A program made the position numbers and the translations under genes. Of a stretch of DNA of 5,928 nucleotides, positions 1-5,760 are shown one piece after another (positions within the stretch are counted from its first letter, which is position 1; each line of letters starts with the position of its first letter). The stretch is from positions 1-5,928 of the forward strand of contig DBTX01000092.1 of the NCBI GenBank assembly GCA_002307275.1, in the 5' to 3' direction. Under the pieces are notes generated by a model. The model searched no databases. It worked only from the letters and a program-made list of their open reading frames with translations, and had not been told where the DNA came from. The stretch is from Hungateiclostridiaceae bacterium UBA1305 (GTDB lineage Bacteria > Bacillota > Clostridia > Acetivibrionales > DTU013).

Positions 1-81
1 CACAGAAATTTATTTATCTTTAACCCGAAAAAACATATCCATTGTACATACTCAAACGCGTGCGCCTACTTAATACTTGCT
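1..81. other. Left-end non-coding stretch, nothing recognised
   Basis: This AT-rich stretch follows ligA in the direction of its transcription. I see no convincing coding frame, no strong hairpin followed by a T-tract, and no tRNA-like fold. The ligA terminator, if there is one, is either beyond the window or not of the simple intrinsic type. Confidence 0.4.
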
Positions 82-132
82 CTATTCACCCCGCTGCGCA
101 TACTTTTTATATTGCGAGTTAAACTCCTTCAT
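82..132 (-). CDS. Possible 16-residue ORF overlapping the ligA stop
   Basis: Speculative small ORF encoding MKEFNSQYKKYAQRGE. Its ATG overlaps the ligA TGA as ATGA, the arrangement typical of translational coupling. A GGTGGAG sequence at 140-146 lies 7 nt upstream of the ATG and would make a good Shine-Dalgarno site, although it also encodes the last residues of the ligase. The peptide is short, basic and polar, with no signal peptide or membrane segment, and I recognise no family. It could instead be the broken remnant of a longer downstream gene or a chance reading frame. The only support is the start context; there is no evidence for function. Confidence 0.22.
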   Translation of the reverse strand: MKEFNSQYKKYAQRGE

Positions 133-2192
133 GGTCTTTCTCCACCGTTCAGCCATTCCAGGAATTGATTTTCCGTAATAATGCCTATGCCAAGTTCTTT
201 GGCCTTCTTATTCTTGGATGAACCGGAGGTGTTATCGTTATTAATCAGGTAATTCGTCTTTGCGGATACGGAGCCGGATGTCTTTCCGCCTTTTTCCTCT
301 ATGACCGCGACCAGTTCTTCCCTGTTGCTGAAATGTTCAAGTGAGCCGGTAATGACGAAGGTCATGTTTTCAAATATCAGATTTCCTTCGGCAGCCTGGA
401 CTGTTTCGAGTTCTATCTCACTGAGTATGTCCCGGATGACAAGCTTGTTCCTTTCGCTGCTGAAATAGCTGACAAAGGCCTCTGCCATGACACCACCGAT
501 GCCGCCTATATCGATCAGTTGTTCATAGGTCGCCTTTTCGATATCGTGCCAGTTGTGATTTAATTTTCTGCAGATCAGTTTTGCGTTTGAAAGGCCTACA
601 TTCGGTATGCCCAGACTGTAGAGAAGCCTTGTGGCAGTTGTCTTTCTGGCTTTATTGATCGCAGCGGTCAGCTTGCTGTAGGATTTTTCTCCGAATCCTT
701 CCATGCTGACGATTTTCTCCTTATGTCTTTCGATGTTGAATATGTCGGCAAGCTCTTTTATCAAGCCCGCCGAGATGAATTTCTCAATTGTTGCCTCCGA
801 CAGTCCTTCAATATTCATGGCATCCCTGCTGACGAAAAGGGTAAACAATTTAATCTGCTTTACAGGACAATCCTCATTCGTACAATACAAATATCTCACA
901 TCGTTGTTCTGTTTTACTGCAGCTTCCCCACCGCAGACCGGACAACACTCCGGTATTTCCACTGAACCGCTTCTGGTCAGGTTCTCCGATATCTGAGGAA
1001 TGATCATATTCGCTTTGTATACGCAAACCGTGTCCCCGATTCCGATTTCAAGCTCCTCCATGATGCTTATGTTATGAAGGCTGGCGCGGCTTACAGTCGT
1101 TCCTTCGAGTTCAACCGACTCAAACACTGCGATGGGATTGATCAGCCCTGTGCGGGACGGACTCCACTCTATTTCCAGCAGCTTCGTTTCCTTGACCTCA
1201 TCCCGCCATTTATATGCGATCGAATCCCTTGGAAATTTCGCAGTTGTGCCAAGGGATTCACCGTATTTGATATCATCATATGACAGGACCAACCCATCTG
1301 AAGGAAAATCATTTTTACCGATATTCTCAGCGAACCATGAAACCACGTCTTCAAGATTGCCCGCATTGACTCTTTTAAACTCAACAACGCCAAATCCCTG
1401 GGACTTGAGCCAATTCAACTGGGCTATCCTGGAATTTTCAGAATTAACAGATTCTGCTTTAACGAGAGAGAATGCAAAAAAATTGACATTCCTTTCAGCG
1501 GTCACCTTGTTGTTCAATTGCCTGACTGAGCCGCTGCATAGGTTTCGCGGGTTTTTGTACTTGATACTCTCATCATCGATCTCATCATTTATTTTTATGA
1601 AATCCGAATACCCAATTACGGCTTCCCCTCTTAAAACCACACTGCCTTTGTATGGAATGTTGAGCGGAATGTTCTTGAAAACCTTTATGTTATTTGTCAC
1701 AACTTCCCCGACTTCACCGTTCCCTCTGGTAACAGCCTTGACAAGGCTTCCCTGTATATAAGTCAATACGATCGTAAGCCCGTCCAGCTTCCACGACAGC
1801 AGTCCTTCCTGATCACCGAGCCACTCCTTCAGGTCAGTAAGCTCTTTTGTTTTATTCAGCGAGAGCATGGGCCGCTCATGCGTTTCCTTGGGCAGGCCTG
1901 TCAGCAATTCATACCCGACACGGATCGTAGGACTGTTTGAAAGTACCGTACCTGTTTCCTTTTCCAGTTCCACTAATTCATCATAAAGCTTGTCATATTC
2001 GAGATTGGACATAATTTCGATATTTTCCTGATAATATGCCCTGGCCGCTTTATTAAGCTCTTCAATCCTGTCCTTCATCAATTGAAGCTTGTCCTGGAGC
2101 TTGTCCTGGAGCTTGTCCTGGAGCTTGTCCTGGAGCTTGTCCTGGAGCTTGTCCTGGAGCTTGTCCTGGAGCTTGTCCTGAGGATTTTCCAT
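129..2192 (-). CDS. ligA: NAD-dependent DNA ligase, divergent form with N-terminal QDKL repeat
   Basis: Seals 3'-OH/5'-phosphate nicks in duplex DNA using NAD+ (self-adenylation, AMP transfer, sealing). Domains in order: a repeat extension (residues 5-36), domain Ia (about 39-110), the nucleotidyltransferase core with KLDG at 135-138 (K135 is the AMP-accepting lysine), RGE at 188-190, PRN and RQ arginines 216 and 224, DG at 299-300 and motif V lysine K328. Then follow an OB fold, a four-Cys zinc finger (C417, C420, C437, C442), helix-hairpin-helix repeats (about 455-590) and a C-terminal BRCT domain (about 605-684). All domains are present and the 687-residue length is normal once the extension is discounted. 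The start chosen has GGAGGT 11 nt upstream; M39 is where the family normally begins. Aligned to E. coli LigA, H23, D32 and K290 appear as Y54, N63 and S304. This resembles a divergent clostridial ligase type I recall, possibly a second ligase beside a housekeeping copy. It lies 77 bp downstream of the M50B gene. Confidence 0.96.
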   Translation of the reverse strand: MENPQDKLQDKLQDKLQDKLQDKLQDKLQDKLQDKLQLMKDRIEELNKAARAYYQENIEIMSNLEYDKLYDELVELEKETGTVLSNSPTIRVGYELLTGLPKETHERPMLSLNKTKELTDLKEWLGDQEGLLSWKLDGLTIVLTYIQGSLVKAVTRGNGEVGEVVTNNIKVFKNIPLNIPYKGSVVLRGEAVIGYSDFIKINDEIDDESIKYKNPRNLCSGSVRQLNNKVTAERNVNFFAFSLVKAESVNSENSRIAQLNWLKSQGFGVVEFKRVNAGNLEDVVSWFAENIGKNDFPSDGLVLSYDDIKYGESLGTTAKFPRDSIAYKWRDEVKETKLLEIEWSPSRTGLINPIAVFESVELEGTTVSRASLHNISIMEELEIGIGDTVCVYKANMIIPQISENLTRSGSVEIPECCPVCGGEAAVKQNNDVRYLYCTNEDCPVKQIKLFTLFVSRDAMNIEGLSEATIEKFISAGLIKELADIFNIERHKEKIVSMEGFGEKSYSKLTAAINKARKTTATRLLYSLGIPNVGLSNAKLICRKLNHNWHDIEKATYEQLIDIGGIGGVMAEAFVSYFSSERNKLVIRDILSEIELETVQAAEGNLIFENMTFVITGSLEHFSNREELVAVIEEKGGKTSGSVSAKTNYLINNDNTSGSSKNKKAKELGIGIITENQFLEWLNGGERP
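2088..2180 (-). repeat. 12-bp minisatellite encoding (QDKL)n in ligA
   Basis: On the plus strand the unit CTTGTCCTGGAG occurs seven times in perfect head-to-tail array (2088-2171), followed by a 9-bp partial copy (2172-2180). Read on the minus strand in the ligA frame, the array encodes eight QDKL units at residues 5-36. The unit length is a multiple of three, so gain or loss of copies keeps the ligase in frame. The identity of the copies at the DNA level points to recent expansion by slippage or unequal exchange. A leucine every fourth residue with alternating acidic and basic residues predicts a charged helix. Confidence 0.97.
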
Positions 2193-2203
2193 AAGTGAAC
2201 GAT

Positions 2204-2209
2204 ACCTCC
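2204..2209 (-). promoter_or_regulatory. Ribosome binding site deciding the ligA start
   Basis: On the minus strand GGAGGT lies 11 nt before the ATG at 2192, slightly long spacing but a strong match. The family-typical start at M39 (codon at 2076-2078) has only repeat sequence (CAGGACAAG) upstream and a poorer site. This favours translation of the QDKL array as part of the protein. Confidence 0.7.
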
Positions 2210-2226
2210 GTAACGATCTTTCAATA

Positions 2227-2240
2227 CACTGGTTTCAGTG
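2227..2240. repeat. Short inverted repeat upstream of ligA
   Basis: CACTG-GTTT-CAGTG forms a 5-bp stem with a 4-nt loop in the 77-bp gap between the M50B gene and ligA. There is no T-tract after it on either strand, so it is not an intrinsic terminator. Just beside it, 2247-2257 reads AAATC-G-GATTT, a small palindrome. Either could be an operator or chance; no confident sigma-A promoter was seen in the gap, so ligA may be read from the M50B transcript. Confidence 0.3.
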
Positions 2241-2269
2241 GGCCCAAAATCGGATTTCTGACCTTAGGA

Positions 2270-2992
2270 CTACATAACACGTTTTTTGCCTCTTGCACCT
2301 GACGTTTTCCTGCCGCTTGTAGCTATGATCGGATAAATAGCAATACATGCTATTATCAGCCATAGCACCCCCCACAGCATAGCCGGCACGTGTGTCATCT
2401 GCTGGAGCTGGACCGCATCCGTCTGCGGCTGGACGGTTTTCCAGCCCTGTATCCAGTGAAGCCTTAAGTTCAGTTGCAGCAGTATGGTGTCGACAAAGGT
2501 GTCATATACCGCGTAAGCTGCACAAGCAACACCAATTATGTCGATGACCCAGTCGTTTATTGTCTCGTTGTGCAGCATGTAAAGCAGCAGTACAAAGCCT
2601 GCAAAAATTGCAGCATAAATTATTGTAAATACAGATTTTCCATAGGCGATGGATACACCAAGCAACAGGATCGCAGCCGTGCCCAGGATGAACTTTTTGA
2701 GCGAAGTCCTTTTAAGATAAAGTATCAAAAGAGCAAAAAGAACACTGCCAAGGTATCCTCCATTGGCGATCATGAATGCCGAAAACGCACTTTTGGGCAA
2801 TGTTAATGCATACCCGCTCTCATCAAGATTGATACGGAAACCCTGTATCCCGTTGCCAAAAACAACCGCCATCAGAGAATGCCCCAGTTCATGCAGAAAT
2901 ACTGCAAATATTTTCAACGGTTTTATGATAACTGTATTCCAAAGTGCCACAACCAGAATGAGGATGGCCAGATATCTCCATGTCTGTTTCAT
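2270..2992 (-). CDS. M50B-like membrane zinc metalloprotease
   Basis: A 240-residue polytopic membrane protein with the zinc-metalloprotease motif HELGH at residues 34-38 (H34 and H38 as metal ligands, E35 as catalytic base), set in a hydrophobic N-terminal segment. NGGYLGS at 77-83 matches the glycine-rich second motif of the M50B family, and D164 or D168 in the AVYDTFVDT segment could be the third metal ligand. About six hydrophobic segments are visible (roughly 7-29, 70-92, 101-118, 121-140, 148-171, 204-225), ending in a basic tail (RKTSGARGKKRVM), which is likely cytoplasmic. M50 proteases cut substrates within or next to membranes (as SpoIVFB does), but this protein is not SpoIVFB and its substrate is unknown. 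M50B members also include proteins without shown protease activity. The start has GGGGG 6 nt upstream, an imperfect ribosome site. It lies 95 bp after the radical SAM gene. Confidence 0.85.
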   Translation of the reverse strand: MKQTWRYLAILILVVALWNTVIIKPLKIFAVFLHELGHSLMAVVFGNGIQGFRINLDESGYALTLPKSAFSAFMIANGGYLGSVLFALLILYLKRTSLKKFILGTAAILLLGVSIAYGKSVFTIIYAAIFAGFVLLLYMLHNETINDWVIDIIGVACAAYAVYDTFVDTILLQLNLRLHWIQGWKTVQPQTDAVQLQQMTHVPAMLWGVLWLIIACIAIYPIIATSGRKTSGARGKKRVM

Positions 2993-3003
2993 TTCAGACC
3001 CCC

Positions 3004-3044
3004 AAAAAAGAAATAACGTACTGAAAAAATTATACGTTATTTCT
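3004..3044 (-). terminator. Hairpin plus T-tract between radical SAM and M50B genes
   Basis: Perfect 12-bp inverted repeat: AGAAATAACGTA (3009-3020) and TACGTTATTTCT (3033-3044) with a 12-nt loop. On the minus strand the second arm runs straight into TTTTTT (3004-3009), the layout of an intrinsic terminator for the radical SAM gene, whose stop is 43 bp upstream. The stem is AT-rich, so it may be weak. The T-tract ends only about 11 nt before the M50B start, so the hairpin could equally act as an attenuator in the M50B leader or as a protein-binding palindrome. Confidence 0.55.
3029..3034 (-). promoter_or_regulatory. Candidate -10 (TATAAT) inside the palindrome
   Basis: A perfect TATAAT on the minus strand, lying at the loop edge of the 3009-3044 palindrome and 37 nt before the M50B ATG. 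It would give a leader of about 30 nt. No good -35 is present at 16-18 bp (best is TTTATT, about three matches), so it would need an activator or another sigma factor, or it may be chance in AT-rich sequence. Confidence 0.3.
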
Positions 3045-3066
3045 CAGAGAAAATAAAGGCTTTCCG

Positions 3067-3072
3067 ATTATA
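3067..3072 (-). promoter_or_regulatory. Second candidate -10 (TATAAT) upstream of M50B
   Basis: Another perfect TATAAT on the minus strand, just after the radical SAM stop codon, preceded by TGCT, so close to but not exactly an extended -10. No -35 is seen at normal spacing. A transcript from here would carry the 3009-3044 hairpin and T-tract in its leader, before the M50B start. Confidence 0.27.
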
Positions 3073-3087
3073 AGCATAAAACTCGGC

Positions 3088-4578
3088 TCACACTGCCCCA
3101 TCAGTTCCGAATATCTTTCGAAAATGGTATCCATAAATAGACAAGGTAATCGCCAGAGGAAACACCTTTGGCTTTCTGAATGCCGACCAGAAGAACAGTC
3201 TCCAGTAATGCCACCTCTCTCTGCCAATAACACCAAGCTGGATGATTGCCTTTAGCAGTGCTCCAATTTCATTGATGCCGAATTGCATCCCACCAAATTT
3301 AACCGGTTGGTACTCCTTTAAAAAGTTCATGATACGTTTATAATATTGCTCGGGTGAGTAAATCGTACTGACGATCTGATTATACCCATTAAATAATACA
3401 TTCGGATTCATTTTTGGTATGAAATTCATGGACATATCCGTATTGTTGCCGTTAAAGCTTGAGGAAATCCGCCCCTCCTCCATCAGACGCTGATATAGCT
3501 GCGTTCCTTTCGGCGCATTTAATAACCCGACCATAGCCGTCACAATCCCACTTTCCTGAATGAATTCGATCATCCTTTTGAAGATGGAGGGGTTATCGCT
3601 GTCGAAGCCTACAATAAATCCTCCCTGCACCTGAAGTCCATAATGCTGCATTTTCTTTACACATTCCACCATATTGCGGTTCTTGTTCTGAACTTTGTTG
3701 CATTCTATAAGACTGCTCTCATCAACTGTTTCCACACCTACGAATACTGCATTGAAGCCTGCGATGGCCATCAATTGCATTAATTCTTCATCATCTGCCA
3801 GGTTTATTGATGCTTCCGTAAGAAAACTGAACGGATACTTCCTCTCCTCCATCCAATTTATTATTGCAGGGAGAATATCCTCCTTCAGTTTTTTCTTGTT
3901 GCCGATGAAATTGTCGTCAACAAAAAAGACTCCGCCCTTCCATCCCAGGGCATAAATTGCATCAAGCTCGCGAAGCACCTGATCTGCCGACTTTGTCCGG
4001 GGGGTATGCCCGAAAAGAGTCGTTACATTGCAGAAGTCACAATTAAATGGACACCCTCGTGAATATTGTATATTCAAAGTCGCATATTTACGGATATCAA
4101 CAAGTTTCCATAACGGTACAGGCGTTTGAGACAGATCCGCCCATCCATCTGCCGTATAGATATGTTTCGGTCTGCCAGCCTCCAGATCGCCAAGAAACTC
4201 CGGAAACGTCAATTCTCCTTCATACAGCAGCAAGTGATCGACATTCTCGAATTCGGAAGGTTCACAGGTGAACAGAGGCCCTCCGGCAACTGTTTTGACG
4301 CCAAGTATCCTGCATCGGTCGATCACTTCTCTTGCAGACTCCTTTTGTATGATCATGGCACTGATGAAAACATAATCCGCCCACTTTATGTCCTTATCTT
4401 TTAAGGCGACCGTATTCATATCTACAAGTCTCTTTTCCCATGTACCCGGAAGCATCGCAGCAATGGTTATCAACCCCAGTGGAGGAAAACTGGATTTTTT
4501 TGAAATGAATTTCAGTGCATAGGAGAAGCTCCAGAATGTCTTCGGAGACTCCGGATAAACCAGAAGAATTTTCATCAT
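3088..4578 (-). CDS. B12-binding-domain radical SAM protein with DUF4070-like C terminus
   Basis: A 496-residue radical SAM enzyme of unknown substrate. Residues 1-145 have the layout of the cobalamin-binding-like domain that precedes many radical SAM cores, but no DxHxxG motif is seen, so any B12 binding would not use the usual histidine. The radical SAM core (about 165-365) has the CX3CX2C cluster motif C176-C180-C183 for the [4Fe-4S] cluster that cleaves S-adenosylmethionine, then FFVDDNF (218-224) and GVET (281-284), typical of the barrel. The C-terminal part (about 375-450, with NFIPKM at 385-390 and SPEQYY at 408-413) matches what I know of DUF4070, found in HpnR-like and many uncharacterised clostridial proteins. 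The tail (about 455-490) is aromatic, basic and hydrophobic, which could allow membrane contact. Likely an oxidative or methyl-transfer tailoring enzyme, perhaps on a lipid; this is inference. The first of two ATGs has GAAAGG 8 nt upstream. Confidence 0.88.
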   Translation of the reverse strand: MMKILLVYPESPKTFWSFSYALKFISKKSSFPPLGLITIAAMLPGTWEKRLVDMNTVALKDKDIKWADYVFISAMIIQKESAREVIDRCRILGVKTVAGGPLFTCEPSEFENVDHLLLYEGELTFPEFLGDLEAGRPKHIYTADGWADLSQTPVPLWKLVDIRKYATLNIQYSRGCPFNCDFCNVTTLFGHTPRTKSADQVLRELDAIYALGWKGGVFFVDDNFIGNKKKLKEDILPAIINWMEERKYPFSFLTEASINLADDEELMQLMAIAGFNAVFVGVETVDESSLIECNKVQNKNRNMVECVKKMQHYGLQVQGGFIVGFDSDNPSIFKRMIEFIQESGIVTAMVGLLNAPKGTQLYQRLMEEGRISSSFNGNNTDMSMNFIPKMNPNVLFNGYNQIVSTIYSPEQYYKRIMNFLKEYQPVKFGGMQFGINEIGALLKAIIQLGVIGRERWHYWRLFFWSAFRKPKVFPLAITLSIYGYHFRKIFGTDGAV

Positions 4579-4598
4579 CTCAAGCGCCTTTCAAGTAT

Positions 4599-4626
4599 AG
4601 AATATGTTTATTTTGCACCAAATCAA
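4599..4626 (-). promoter_or_regulatory. Weak candidate sigma-A promoter for the radical SAM gene
   Basis: On the minus strand TTGATT (4621-4626) and TATTCT (4599-4604) are separated by 16 bp. The start point would fall near 4592, leaving the GAAAGG ribosome site in a very short leader. An alternative reading of the same DNA as a forespore sigma-F/G-type promoter (TGCATT, 18 bp, CATATTC) is about as good. Neither is a strong match. Confidence 0.25.
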
Positions 4627-4628
4627 TG

Positions 4629-4651
4629 CACAGGTATTCATATTGCCTGTG
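4629..4651. repeat. Interrupted palindrome upstream of the radical SAM gene
   Basis: CACAGG-N11-CCTGTG, a 6-bp dyad 51 bp upstream of the radical SAM start and immediately upstream of the candidate -35. The 23-bp span and symmetry suit a binding site for a dimeric regulator, or a small RNA hairpin. No T-tract follows on the minus strand (AATATG loop, then CATTGATTTGG). Confidence 0.35.
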
Positions 4652-4720
4652 ATTTTGTTTATTGCCAGATTGGAGAGGATATACCGGATTAAAGGAATGC
4701 ACCGGGTTTGTGAGAGCCAT

Positions 4721-4746
4721 GCCGATTTTGCGTATTCAAAATCGGC
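4721..4746 (-). terminator. Perfect 10-bp hairpin after gpr, no T-tract
   Basis: GCCGATTTTG (4721-4730) and CAAAATCGGC (4737-4746) are exact inverted repeats with a 6-nt loop, starting 12 nt after the gpr stop. The position fits a gpr 3' end. However, minus-strand sequence after it (ATGGCTCTCACAAACC) lacks a T-tract, and so does the plus strand, so it is not a canonical intrinsic terminator. It may be a 3' stabilising or processing hairpin, a weak terminator, or a regulator site. The flank includes the palindrome GGCGCGCC (4744-4751). Confidence 0.45.
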
Positions 4747-4758
4747 GCGCCACTTCTC

Positions 4759-5760
4759 TTAATTCACATACCTATTCACATCATTCAGCGTAATCCCCTG
4801 ATGCAGCGCAATATTCAGCCCATTGGCGATCACCTTGGCAATCTTCCTGACCACCTCGTCGATCTCCTTTGGAGTCACAATCAAATTACCCACATAAGGC
4901 TGGAGTACCTGCTGAATCATGCTGTACTTCTCCTCCCTGTCTATACCCTTCATCATGTTGTAAAACTCTGTGCCCTGCGGTGCCTGTTCAATCATGCTGT
5001 CCAGAACAAGGTCAATTGTGTCGTTGGCCATTGTGGCAGCATCAACAACAGTCGGCACTCCTATTGCGATTACCGGGATGCCAAGTGTGGCAAACGATAG
5101 CTCCATGCGCTTGTTACCCACTCCTGATCCTGGCGAAATACCCGTATCAGCTATCTGGATCGTCGTATTAACTCTCTCCATTTTTCTTGAGGCAAGTGCA
5201 TCAATAGCTATGATATAGTCCGGCTTAATCCTTTCAGCAATGCCCTTTATAATTTCACCGGTCTCGATCCCGGTAATGCCCAGCACTCCGGGAGCCACTG
5301 CGCAAACCGGGCGGACGCCCTGATCCACCTGTTCGGGGAGATACTCAAGAAGGTGTCTGGTGACCATCATGCTCGAAACCACCTTTGGGCCCAATGCATC
5401 CGGTGTTACATTCCAGTTGCCAAGGCCTACCACAAGTGTCATCGTCTTCTCATTCAGCTTCAGTATCCCCACAAGTTCCTTTGCAAGAGCCTTGCAGGTG
5501 TTCTCATAGAGTTCCTGGTCATTATCCCTGAGTCCCGGCACCTCCAGAGTGATATAGTTCCCCATCGGCTTGCCTATTGCTGCTTCACCCGTAGGAGAAG
5601 TAACCCGGACCCTGGTTATTTTTATATCATCATCACCGGCGTTTTCCAGTTCTACCCCGGGTATACCCTTTTCTTCGTTTTTTTCCCTTACTGCCTTTTC
5701 CCGAAGCAGTTCATGTGCTTCAAGTGTCAAATCCGTCCTTATATTCCTATATCCAGCCAT
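4759..5760 (-). CDS. gpr: Germination protease (GPR endopeptidase, family A25)
   Basis: Starts degradation of small acid-soluble spore proteins (SASPs) in the spore core at germination, freeing DNA and amino acids. It is made as an inactive zymogen in the forespore and removes its own propeptide late in sporulation. The 333-residue product shows the family signatures: GLGNWNVTPDALGP (112-125), APGVLGITGIETG (156-168), IAIDALASR (184-192), NTTIQIADTGISPGSGVGN (198-216), GVPTVVDA (234-241), VTPKEID (295-301) and ANGLNIALH (312-320). The two aspartates proposed as catalytic in Bacillus (D127, D193) correspond to D121 and D187, with the same 66-residue spacing. The likely self-cleavage site is IRTD/LTLE, giving a propeptide of about 10 residues, shorter than the 15-16 in Bacillus. 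The segment after residue 255 is also shorter than in Bacillus. The start is set by GAAAGGATTGATCAA before ATG; 55 upstream in-frame residues do not resemble GPR. In Bacillus gpr is followed by spoIIP; here a radical SAM gene follows. Confidence 0.97.
   Translation of the reverse strand: MAGYRNIRTDLTLEAHELLREKAVREKNEEKGIPGVELENAGDDDIKITRVRVTSPTGEAAIGKPMGNYITLEVPGLRDNDQELYENTCKALAKELVGILKLNEKTMTLVVGLGNWNVTPDALGPKVVSSMMVTRHLLEYLPEQVDQGVRPVCAVAPGVLGITGIETGEIIKGIAERIKPDYIIAIDALASRKMERVNTTIQIADTGISPGSGVGNKRMELSFATLGIPVIAIGVPTVVDAATMANDTIDLVLDSMIEQAPQGTEFYNMMKGIDREEKYSMIQQVLQPYVGNLIVTPKEIDEVVRKIAKVIANGLNIALHQGITLNDVNRYVN

Noticed and set aside
1132..1761. Long plus-strand open frame of 209 codons opposite ligA
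   Set aside because: It is antisense to a well-supported ligase domain, shows no recognisable family features, and is the expected shadow of a long real gene.
2076..2078. Ligase start at M39, making the repeat a non-coding leader
   Set aside because: The family normally begins here, but the ribosome binding site is much better for the upstream ATG, and the array keeps an open ligA frame with multiples of three. It is not fully excluded.
2088..2180. Tandem array as a CRISPR or an intergenic iteron-type origin
   Set aside because: The copies abut directly with no spacers, are only 12 bp, and lie in frame inside a coding region, so a coding minisatellite explains them.
3030..3236. Minus-strand 68-codon frame overlapping the radical SAM 3' end
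   Set aside because: It is mostly out of frame inside the radical SAM gene, with no recognisable family features.
4869..5171. Plus-strand cysteine-rich 100-codon frame
   Set aside because: It lies wholly opposite conserved gpr motifs, and its cysteines arise from the complement of gpr codons.
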